The notes under the pieces: model-generated | Told to the model about the DNA's origin: nothing | Databases searched by the model: none | Seen by the model: the letters and a program-made list of their open reading frames with translations, nothing else | In this document: in pieces, positions 33,901 through 43,160 of the stretch | Position numbering within the stretch: position 1 is the stretch's first letter | Layout of the letters: each line of letters opens with the position of its first letter | Position numbers and translations under genes: made by a program | Source: Branchiostoma floridae | Taxonomy: Eukaryota > Chordata > Leptocardii > Amphioxiformes > Branchiostomatidae | Length of the DNA stretch: 64,000 nt | Direction of reading: 5' to 3' | Assembly: GCF_000003815.2 (NCBI RefSeq) | Contig: NC_049995.1 | Span: 16,954,294 to 17,018,293, forward strand

Positions 33901-35410
33901 TAGGCAGTTTTCTCCCTGTTATCCCGATCTAGTCGGGCTAGAGTAAAACTTTATGAAAATATTATGAATAGGAATCACACCGCCTTGATGAAGCGATACA
34001 TTAGCAGAAAAACACTTACTCACGGCCGTCAGCAGCAGAAATACGACTGTATAATCTTGAAAAACTTTTAGCAATCATGTAGAAAATTTAAACGTTGCTG
34101 TCATGATGTTGTCTTCTATCGGGAATACGTTTGTTTGTTAAATACGCGGAGTGATGTTGTTTTGGGAAGTGCTTTCAAATCTTTTCTTCACACTATATCT
34201 ATTCCAGAGAAAAAAATTACGAATTGTCACTGGCTCCAGTTTCTACAGCACTCTTCTTCACTATTTAGACAACGTAGAATGTTGAATGTGTAAGATGTTA
34301 ACAGATTTCAATTTCATTTAGAAATTTTTTGCCCAAATGACAATAAGACACAAATACATCAATCTGCATGGATGCTTTGGTGAGTGAGTGATTGCCGCTT
34401 TGCAACAGAACAAAATAGAATTATCAACAGTAGGGCTGAGTAAAAAGGGCTGACGTCAGAGTTGCGTTGCGCAGTACAGTGCCCAAAATGGGAAGACGAC
34501 TTGGGTGTGACTTAAAATCCTTGAAAATCCTTTTTTCCTTGAAAATTTTGGCCCAATCTGGACATTTTTTCAGTTAGAAGGGACAGGTAGGGCCTAATCT
34601 TTCCTGTTTGGGTCAAAATTTGTTCAGTTTAGCAGTTTAGCTGGTGTCAGGACAGGTTTGAGTTATAGGGTGCTACCGGTTGTATCAGGAGGGAACAGGG
34701 GTCAAAGGTGAGGTTTCTTTCATAGAGTGAGCTTTTCTCGGAGAATGAGCAGAACAACCCCCTGTTTTGTTTGAATGTTTATAAACTAGACCCAAGTGAC
34801 TTTCTGCTGGAGAAGAATGATTAAGATTGAAATATGGGTTAGTAGTTTTTTAAGCCTTCATTCGGTGTATTATAACATGCTTGCCAATGGACAGCCCGAA
34901 CTTCGATGTCTTTCCTAGAGGACAACGATTGGGCAAATGCCAGCAGAGGCATGTCAAAGGGCCTAGGCCTGTTACAATGCTAAGACAATATGCGATGTGC
35001 CAAATGTAAGGTGGAAACATACTTACAGGGGGTGATGTTCACACAATTTTTACCACCTGCTGAGTGAGTTCCTTACTTCGAATTCAGCTCAGGTCAATTC
35101 GCACTGTTTTCCTCGGGAGTCCCGTTATGGGGCAGCTAGAAGTAAAACTAAGAGACATGAACTGTCATTTGCACCTCGCTCTATGATATTGCTGTACTAT
35201 TTAAATTTAGATTCCAGTTCTTTTGTACTTAATCAGTAATGATTGTTAATTTTATCATAAAAATATTTTATCTGATCGCTGTTGAAATTTAAAAGGTGTA
35301 TTTATGCATCAATGTTAAACTTCATTAATCATGGAACTTTTATCATTTTCAAGCGATTCTGTGGCTGATGGCGCAATTGATGTTTAATATCGCATGTCAA
35401 GACAATCAGA

Positions 35411-35416
35411 AATAAA
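35411..35416 (+). promoter_or_regulatory. candidate polyadenylation signal, gene B
   Basis: AATAAA 1.9 kb after the stop, aligned with 27164-27169. Confidence 0.3.
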
Positions 35417-35517
35417 GCAAAATCAGAATCAGAATCTGACCTGGCAATTGTTTTTCATACCCTAGAATGAGAGATTTCATTGAACTGTGTCAACCCGATG
35501 GCGACTTTTCGGTCGAC

Positions 35518-35528
35518 TGACTCATTCC
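35518..35528 (+). promoter_or_regulatory. AP-1 site with adjacent Ets core, gene C flank
   Basis: TGACTCATTCC in the same position relative to the gene as in A and B. The palindrome here reads TCGGTCGACTGA. Confidence 0.35.
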
Positions 35529-36099
35529 TTGGTGATTTGGATGGGTAAAGGTCAGAGTGAATAAGCTGCTCATGGCTTTCCTAGAAACCAGGTCTACATC
35601 GTTCTCCGTTTATAAATTTTATATATCGCTAGCTCCTACCATGGGTATCACAGTAAAAACAAGACCATATCATGTCTTGATACCAAAAGCAAAGGGTTTG
35701 CTGCAGTGCGATGTTCATAAATCAGGGACCCGAATTGACCTTGACCTTCGACTTCCAATCACTTGTATAACTAGGCAGCTGCAGTTCCATCAGATGTCGC
35801 TAGGAAGCAGTTCTCCCCATGTTATCAGAAACTTGTCAGTATATGCGATGAAGTAGCAATCCCCCACCTTGATGAAAAAGTTCAGAAACAAACATACGGC
35901 AACGTAGTAGTACTCAGTGCCAAACAACAGTAAAAATGTTCATATAAGAAATTGTCCTATCTTAGACACCTCTCTCCAAGGCTTACAAAGTAATTGTTCG
36001 CATCTTTGTGTTAAAAATGAAGCAAAAGGCATTTGTTTACCTGAGAAAAGTTTGCAGTGCGTGGGCTAACGTTTCATCTTGAAGATTTGTCTGCACTTG

Positions 36100-36185
36100 C
36101 AAAAACAAAACGTCATTAGACTTGCGTCATACCATCTGATCCTTCCATATAAGGGCAATAGTTTCAGCGCATCCCCAGACAAATC
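36100..36185 (+). promoter_or_regulatory. promoter core of gene C
   Basis: TTGCGTCAT, then CCATATAAGG (36145-36154), 122 bp upstream of the ATG at 36267. It is nearly identical to gene B. Confidence 0.5.
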
Positions 36186-36266
36186 GGGATATAATACTCC
36201 ATATTCATGCGTCTTGACTTTGCCTGTTGTCTACTGCGCACTCCCTGCTTGTCACACTACAACAAA

Positions 36267-36678
36267 ATGCGAAAGCAAGCAGAGCCCCTCCGGACCGGTT
36301 CCTCCGGACCTCGCAGTAGTCAAACCAGCGGGCCGTCGCCCAAACCCCCTCCTGTCCGTCAGCTCAAAGGCGCCTCTGACATGCGGCACCAAGACGAAGG
36401 AACTTCTCCAAACACGTACGCAGAAGCAGAGAGAGTGTACTACACAATCAAGGATGAAGATCTGCCGCCGTCTTCACGTGTGTTGCAGCGACAGTATAAG
36501 TTACCCCAGGGGGAGGGGGAAATCAGTGGGCCGCCACCCCAACCCCCTCCTGTTCCTGTCCATCAGGGTGGTTTCCGCGGGCGTGTCCGCCATGGCAACG
36601 GCGCTTCTGACGACCAGGAAGCGTCTTCACACACGTACGAAGAAGCCGAGCCGGTGAAACGTCACGTCACGTCTGAAG
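36267..36678 (+). CDS. gene C exon 1: cytoplasmic tail
   Basis: Residues 1-137. [20 protein letters not shown] (49-68) and [11 protein letters not shown] (122-132), with proline motifs PKPPPVRQ and [12 protein letters not shown]58 lies in YYTI (YxxI). Differences from B are few except around residues 30-50. Donor GAA-G|gtagcc. Confidence 0.8.
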
Positions 36679-39600
36679 GTAGCCGACTCTTTTCTATTTT
36701 GCCCCTCAAGAATACTGTATAGTTTTATTTGTGCAATCAATTTTTTTAAAAAGAAAATGTATGTATGCCTTATATAAGTATGTATAGGTATCTACATCTT
36801 ATATTACGTCATACCTGTGAGGCGAAAACGTTCGATACGAGTGTTCCGGACCGGGTGATAACTTTCCGTACGGCCCGGGCTCTTAGTTGTATCACACGGG
36901 CTCCATTCGAATAAATCGAACTATTTCGAGCGGGCCGAATGTGGCACGGTTGGCAATTCGATTACCTGATTCTCCGGCCGTCTGGCGATCCGACCCGCGG
37001 TCGGGCTGGGACCTCGGATGATACGGAATACACCGTGTTGTATTCTAAATTAATCTAACACTTAAGTTCCGGGCTTGTGTTGGTTTTCGCATGTTCTACC
37101 CCCAAAAATGGTTTATTATGATCATTGTGATCGGTTGTGAATAATTCATCAACTCGGAGGCTGAATCCCATTAAGTACAGGCAATACTTCAAATTAACAA
37201 TTTTTTATTCATGAATATTCATGAAAATTTAATAAGCTTAAACCATCTTAGACCCCATTCACACTCGGAAAAACGATTCGAATAAAACATGTTATCCGAA
37301 TAAAACTACCCGATCCGAATAAAACTTAGCAGTATGAACGCTCCCAAATCACTTGGATTTCATCGATTCGAATCCCTCGCGATCCACCTCGGGGAGGTGG
37401 GTAAAACTCCGGGAAGTGGATAAAACTGCGCCGCGGGGAGTCTCGATTCGTGCGATTCGGCAGTGTGAACGCGCAAGTGGATAGGATTCCGCTTATTCTG
37501 GGGTGTAACGTCATTCATCCGGGAACTTGGGGTCATACTTCGAAACACTACACACTGATTGCTTCGTTTTTCAGCGAGCATTTTCCACCGTATTTTACTT
37601 CCAACAACAATAAGGCCAGGTTGATTTGATTATATGGATGACATCCGCGCTCGCACCAATTTTCGGCCATTTCCAAAAGAAAAAAGTTTTCGACCACGCA
37701 ATAGATTGTGCAAAGCAGCTGTAAAATGAGCACAAATATTCCGTAGATTGAAAAAAAAGTATCAGAAAACAGATAACTAATGCCATAGAATGCCAAAATG
37801 AATCTAAAGTCAAGGAATAAGATGTGAAAGGACAGAAAGAAAAAAAATCTATTGTTGGTTGGGGGAGGTACCAGTACAGAAAATTCAGGTCCAGAGGATC
37901 ATTTCCAGGTACGGACATGAACCTGGACCTGATTGTCCGTGGAAACTTGAGAACTGGCAATACTCAAAACAATGGTAATTGGTCAATTTTGCTACAAAGG
38001 AATCTGTTTGGTGGATTATTGGACTCCCACTGCATTTTAAAATCCCATCTCCATGTAATAAAGGCTAACTGTCTCTTGAATTCGCTCTTGTTGTCTTCTT
38101 GGCCCCCCGGTTAGACCCCAAATGGCTGCTGACATAGTGTGTCCATTTTGTAACTGGCGAAACCTGTTCCTCTGTTGTTTTTTTCAGGTCTGTTTTTTTT
38201 GGATTGGTCCAAGAAGAAAAAAATGTTTTGCACCCGTATGATGTACTGGTCCCTACACCTAACTGTTGGTATACCATACTATGTGTGTTTAGTCCTATGT
38301 TCAACCTTCCTGGCCACTTTGATTTCATACTGAAGGCAACTTTTTTTTTTGGCCAAACTTTTTTTTTATTCGCTCGCTCGCATCAGTTTTGGAGTTCCCG
38401 GAGGATGTCATCCATATAATCAAATCAACATGGCCTAAGGGGAAAGAAAGGGAAATCTTCATCATTCGCCAAGTGGACACCGTAACAAACGAAGCTGCTT
38501 TAATATTTCCATCTGGGGGTGGGAGGAGACACAGAAAAAGCTCGGGAAGGTTCATAAAAACAAGGACATAATACTAGTAATATGAAGATATATCCGAAAG
38601 AATGGCGGAGCATGGAGTTGAGAAATCCCTCGACCAGTGCAGAAATAAAGTGAAGAATCTCACCGCCAACTATCACAAGACGTAGCGATACATCTTTGAA
38701 ACGCAACTAATGTTTTATTCAGATAAGACTGAGGGCGCACTAATCGGATTGCTGAAGAGCAGTGTGAACACAATTTTGGATCGGATAGAAAAATTTTTAT
38801 TCGGATAAATGTTTTATTCGAATCGTTTTTCTGAGTGTGAATGGGGTCATAATCATTTGACTATTGTATAATTTTTATTTTACATGTATTGAGGAGGTGT
38901 ATTTTACTCATTCTATGTGTACAAAACATAATGTCATGAAAACATCTGAACAAATTAGCTTTGAATAGTTTAGTGTTTTTACTTCGAACTATTTGAATTC
39001 GCAGATTTTAGAGAAGGTACATTTTGTCGAAGCGACAAATTAGTTTCTTACCCTTTAAATGGTAGCGCAATGTTATTAAACGTAATTAAACTCTATAATG
39101 ACTAAAACCAAATGACTGTTTGTAACAGACCACGTGTATCCTGGTGGAGCAAGCGGCCGCCGTGCTTTCTGTAGCTTCATCCGCTACCACCTCAGCTACA
39201 TGGTGGCCGGTATTGCCGTGTTGCTAAGCCTGGTCACTGTGGGAATCGCCCCTCTGACGTTCATCAATAAGAAGGTGAACCTCACAAAGTCTTTGCTGGA
39301 CAGAATTTTGCCTTGCAACAAGTAAATATCTAGTTTTTTTTATAACATCTTCTGTAGTTCATGTTATTCTTAAATACTGTATTTTTGTTAGGAAATATCG
39401 GAACTGACCATCACTTTTGACGCCATGAAACGCGACCTGGAGTGCATACCCCAACTGTCCACAACTTTTGACGCCTTGAAACGCGACTTAGAAGACATAT
39501 CCCAGCTGCACACCGCCTTGAAGCGGGACCTTAACAACGAGCGAAACCAAAGTGCAACCTTGGAGCAGCGTCTTAACGAGATGGTTAAGACGCCAGGCAA

Positions 39601-41461
39601 GTTTAAATTCAAAAGCATTGGCACAATATCAAATTACATTGCAATACTTATGAAGCGTTTTTCAATAGACTTTTGTGACTTTATCAGCAGGGTTGGACAA
39701 GTTTTCCAAAATTCACTTGTCCTATCGGGCAAGTACATAAAAGATTTACTTGCCCGAACTAAGTTTTCATTTTCCCGGACATTTGAATGACATAATGATT
39801 TGTCTTAGTATTTTCAATGCTATCAATGAAATTCTTTTATTGTTGGCTCTATTTTTCTGTGTTGACCAATGATTGATGCTATGACTGGGAAAAGTATAGC
39901 AAAATCTCAGTCATGGACAAATCTTACTAGCCCGATCGGACAAGTGGGGTAGGACAGACACTTGCTCGATCAGCACTTTCACTTGCCCCGGAAAATCGGG
40001 CTAGTGGACTTGTCCAACCCTGTTATGTGACCTTTTCTTCGGTCAGGGCTACCTGGACCTCCGGGACAAAAGGGAGCCATGGGGCCAGCTGGCCCCTTGG
40101 GAAAGGACAAGCCGCCCGGACCAGTTGGGCCCCAAGAGTTAAAGGGACCCGTCGGGCCGCCCGAACCAGTTGGGCCCCAAGGGTTGAAGGGACCCGTCGG
40201 GCCGGCGAGTCCAACAGAGATGTCCAACTCTCCAAGTCCTGCCGAGCCAGCTGAACATGCAGGTGATGCACTTATTCTGTCACCTGTCGAAAGCTACATG
40301 TATATCGTCTGTTATTCCTCTCGTCTAGGTTCACTGACATATTTTAATCTGTATTTGATTCTGCAATTCTATGATGATAAGCAGTTTATGGTGTAAAACG
40401 GGGTTGATTCTGAAAGGACTGGCTTCGCAAAAAGTAACTTTCTTGGAAAACAATGACTTAATAGTCAGTGCGAAAAGTAAGGTCCTTCTAATATTACTTG
40501 TGTCTCTGCAAATCTTTAATACAGGATCCTGTCCAAACGGTTACACATTGTGGCGTCGAACCTGCTACAAGATCTACAGGACAAAGAAAACCTTCAAAGA
40601 TTCTGCCGCGACCTGTCGTGAAGACGGTGGCACCCTCGCCATGCCCCGAGACGCCGAGACATTCACGCTCTTAGCCTCCCTCGTACCCGAGAAAGAGCGA
40701 GCCTATCGGTGGATCTGGATGGGCTTGCACCGTCCCAACAGTGGGGAAAGTTTTGAGTGGGTGGACGGATCTGCACTTGGTGACTACAACTTGTGGAAGA
40801 ACAACTTGTGGAAGAATATAGCTCCGCTTAAAGACAGTAACTGTGTTTTTTTCTACTCACCCCAGAGAGACGACGTGTGGTCCAACTGGCACTGTCACAA
40901 GAGGCTTTTCTTCTCCTGCCAAATCGCCCAAGGTACGTCATTTGAACCTGATTTGTTGGGACGGGGGGGGGGGGGTGGTTCAAATGAATGGCTTAATCTG
41001 CACACTGACGCAATCTCTAACTCACGTACTCACTCACTTAATCAGACATTCACTCACCCACTCAATCAATCACTCAATCATTCCCTCCCCCACTCTCATT
41101 CACTCACTTTCATCCACTCACCCTCTCTCTCTCACACTCACTCAATCAGCTAATCACTCACTCTCACTCAATCACTCTCACGCTCACTCACTCAATCATT
41201 CACTTACTCACTCACTCACTCACTCACTCACTCACTCACTCACTCAATTAGCCATTGCCTTCCCCAGTATCACTCACTCACTCTCATACACTCATTCTCT
41301 CACATGCACTCACTCATTTACTCACTCACCCACTCTCACTAACTTTCACTTACTCACTAACGCAATTAATCCTCTTAAACCAACGACTCTGAAACTTGCA
41401 AAGGTGCATCGTTGCAGTCCTGCTGATAACGGTTCCGTTTCTGTTTTCAGCACAAGGATAA
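36267..41461 (+). CDS. gene C: type II membrane collagen with C-type lectin head (465 aa)
   Basis: Exons 36267-36678, 39129-39274, 39392-39596, 40047-40262, 40525-40932, 41451-41461; 1398 nt joined, one open frame. Cytoplasmic tail 1-137, membrane span about 162-183, coiled coil 187-254, a short collagen (255-326, about 20 triplets without the GPVSV units), CTLD 327-462, Ala-Gln-Gly. The layout is that of a membrane collectin or scavenger receptor with C-type lectin domain. It shares exon phases, GC donor, terminal micro-exon and 5' sequence with B, but has a CTLD exon where A and B have Apple/PAN. Introns 1 and 3 carry transposon insertions absent from B. Ligand unknown; the canonical sugar-binding triplet is not seen. 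Confidence 0.83.
36807..37049. mobile_element. GC-rich insertion in intron 1 of gene C
   Basis: Intron 1 of B reads 'cttatataatctaacac' without interruption (28827-28843). In C the same site holds about 243 extra bases, GC-rich and with TTA on each side (36804-36806 and 37050-37052). Inside are partial inverted pairs such as CCGGGTGATAAC/GTTGTATCACACGGG and GAATACA/TGTATTC. No terminal inverted repeats are obvious, so the class is unknown. Confidence 0.45.
37251..38848. mobile_element. inverted-repeat element in intron 1 of gene C (host of nested MITE)
   Basis: The ends GACCCCATTCACACTCGG and AAAAACGATTCGAATAAAAC, with their reverse complement near 38805-38848, bound about 1.6 kb. Intron 1 of gene B reads 'aaaccatcttaatgattg' at the same place, the empty site. 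Without the nested Harbinger-like MITE (37614-38435) the host is about 776 bp. Superfamily not assigned; no clear target duplication. Confidence 0.65.
37614..38435. mobile_element. Harbinger-like MITE 3, nested
   Basis: Inverted ends GGCCAGGTTGATTTGATTAT, ATGGATGACATCC and their near-perfect complement, 33 bp; TAA on both sides (37611-37613 and 38436-38438). It sits inside the 37251-38848 element. A hAT-related fragment ('aattcaggtccagaggatca') is present near 37884. Confidence 0.75.
39129..39274 (+). CDS. gene C exon 2: transmembrane exon
   Basis: YPGGASGRRAFCSFIRYHLS precedes the hydrophobic [20 protein letters not shown] and FINKK. Phase-0 donor. Acceptor 'tgtaacag'. Confidence 0.85.
39392..39596 (+). 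CDS. gene C exon 3: coiled-coil neck, GC donor
   Basis: 68 codons: [20 protein letters not shown], then 'LKRDLEDISQL' and ERNQSATLEQRLNEMVKTP. Donor CCAG|gcaagt, as in A and B. Confidence 0.85.
39688..40022. mobile_element. hAT-like inverted-repeat element in intron 3 of gene C
   Basis: A 335 bp element with ends CAGGGTTGGACAAGT/ACTTGTCCAACCCTG. The flanks TTATCAG and TTATGTG are imperfectly duplicated. Absent from intron 3 of A and B. Its right end is 24 bp from the collagen exon acceptor. Confidence 0.6.
40047..40262 (+). CDS. gene C exon 4: short collagen exon
   Basis: 72 codons: [20 protein letters not shown], then alternating GPV/GPQ triplets with Gly replaced in DKPP, QELK and PEPV, then the SPSPAEPAEHAG linker shared with A and B. 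None of the GPVSV units is present. Phases 1 and 1. Confidence 0.85.
40525..40932 (+). CDS. gene C exon 5: C-type lectin domain
   Basis: 136 codons. Six cysteines at SCPNGY, RTCYKIY, ATCREDGG, SNCVFF, WHCHK and FSCQIA (long-form CTLD). The WIWMGL motif corresponds to the family 'WIGL' core, and VWSNWHC to the 'WND..C' strand. I see no EPN or QPD triplet; that region reads ALGDYNLWKNNLWKNIAPLK, with a 15-bp duplication giving LWKNN/LWKNI. Ca2+-dependent mannose- or galactose-type binding therefore seems unlikely. Acceptor 'tttaatacag', donor CAA-G|gtacgt. Confidence 0.9.
41005..41365. repeat. CACT-type microsatellite, intron 5 of gene C
   Basis: Long 'actcactcac' tract at the same intron position as in A and B. 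The open frames through it (His-Ser-Leu-Thr repeats) are artefacts of the repeat. Confidence 0.8.
41451..41461 (+). CDS. gene C exon 6: terminal micro-exon
   Basis: Acceptor 'ctgttttcag', then CA CAA GGA TAA: Ala-Gln-Gly-stop. Homologous to exon 6 of A and B. Confidence 0.75.
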
Positions 41462-42776
41462 GCGGCAGGCCGGATTCCCGCCACCACTGTTCATCCGTTC
41501 TCTACCATCCGCACAGCTACAACTGGGCAGCTGCTGTTCCACCGGCGTTCGCCAGGTGGTTCTCACGATGTTATTTCGAGCTAGTCGGGCGGGAATCAAA
41601 CTTAGAGAGAGAGAAAAATTTATGAATAGCACAGCACTTGATGAAGTAGCGCGGTGGCAGAAAGTCTGGGTTTTGTCTTTACAGACCTTTGGGAAATATT
41701 TAGAAAATTTAAACGTGGTTGTCATATTCTTGTTTTCTATTAGGAATATTTTTTTGTTAAATACACGTTTTTTTTAATATTGTTTGGGAAGTGCCTTCAA
41801 AACTTTTCTTCATTCACCATATATTTTATATATTGTAACAAAAATTCTGCCGATTACTATCGGTTCCTTTCTCTGTATCTTCAATACTTTGTTCGTCAAT
41901 ACTTTGAAATCTTAGAAATTTATGATATTATAAGGGATTGATAATGAAATCAATAGATTGTGCCGTCGATGACTTTTTTAAAATTTTTTCACTCACAGTT
42001 GCACAATATCAAATTCTAAAAAAAATCAAAGTTTACACGCACCATTTTCAGGTGTTTTTTCCCAAAATGACTGTACATGCATCAATATTGTCCCCTATCC
42101 AACTTCAACCATTTTTAAATATTCTTTTAAATATTGTTGTTTGTTGATGCTTAAGATTTGTCCTGAATTATAGTAATGTGATCGAAACGCATCTCATGTT
42201 TTATTAATTTTTCCTGATATGTATGATTAATTATTATCTTTTGTTGTTCCATGAATATGTATTTGAGTTTGGCTGTATCAAATAGTATTTTTCTCTCTGA
42301 CCTGACTCATATTAGTTGTTTTTATTTGATTATACTATCATCATATTGCACTTTCTAATAATCGATTATTTTATCGCTAATGACTAATTGCCTTTACTGA
42401 ATTCGCAACAATCTAATGTTTACTCAACTTAAATGTATGTATCTTTTATCTTTATGCTATTAACAGCTGTAAGGTATCTCAGTTGTATTCATTTTGACTA
42501 TGCTATGATTATTATTTGTATTTTCTGGTTTGTAATTCTTTGTCTGGTTTGTAATTCTTACGATTTATTGCTTATATTTCGTAATCTGGTGGGATCTGCA
42601 TCATGATTCATATGCTGTCATATCTTTGTCATATATTTATTTAATCTTTTTATCAAATTGTTCTTTGAGAAGGACATTATATAAGCCTTGTAGGCTTCTT
42701 TTACTCCTCCTTTTCATTTTAAAAAATCGTCACATTTTCTTCCTTCGCTGTTATTGTTTTCATATGTGTGAATAAA
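41462..42776 (+). other. 3' region of gene C
   Basis: 'gggaagtgccttcaaaactt' near 41787 matches the 3' regions of A and B ('gggaagtgctttcaaatctt'), so this is probably 3' UTR. An AATAAA at 42771-42776 is a candidate poly(A) signal. It lacks the SINE found in A and B. Confidence 0.4.
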
Positions 42777-42822
42777 TCAAACGAAAACAATACTTCTAGT
42801 TGCTTGATGACCTCAGTTAAGA

Positions 42823-42866
42823 CCTCTCTCTCTCTCTCTATTTCTCTCTCTCTCCCTCCCTCTCTC

Positions 42867-42902
<36 letters not shown>
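42823..42902. repeat. (TC)n microsatellite
   Basis: Imperfect CT repeat of about 80 bp. Confidence 0.9.
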
Positions 42903-42994
42903 AATTACAACTACAATACCTGCACGGAGGTAATAATTCCACATTTTAATTAGATAATCACCACGGAAGTAGATAGGACATAGGCAATCCAATT

Positions 42995-43160
42995 AACAAC
43001 AGGTGAAATCTGACAGGTGATAATTAGGGGTGCAACGTATACGTATGCATTTAAGCGAGAAGAACACGCATTCAGGAGGAAGATACATACGTTCGGAACA
43101 AGGGCGAAAGAATAGGGAGGGATAGCAGCAAAGAAGCCGGGAGGAGAAAGGGGGAGGGTG
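42995..43160 (+). repeat. dispersed repeat shared with 11690-11860
   Basis: Same order of segments as the first copy. The surrounding 43.16-43.98 kb shows no gene. Confidence 0.55.

Noticed and set aside
40843-41625. 260-codon frame rich in His-Ser-Leu-Thr overlapping the CTLD exon
   Set aside because: It is a different frame running through the intronic CACT microsatellite.
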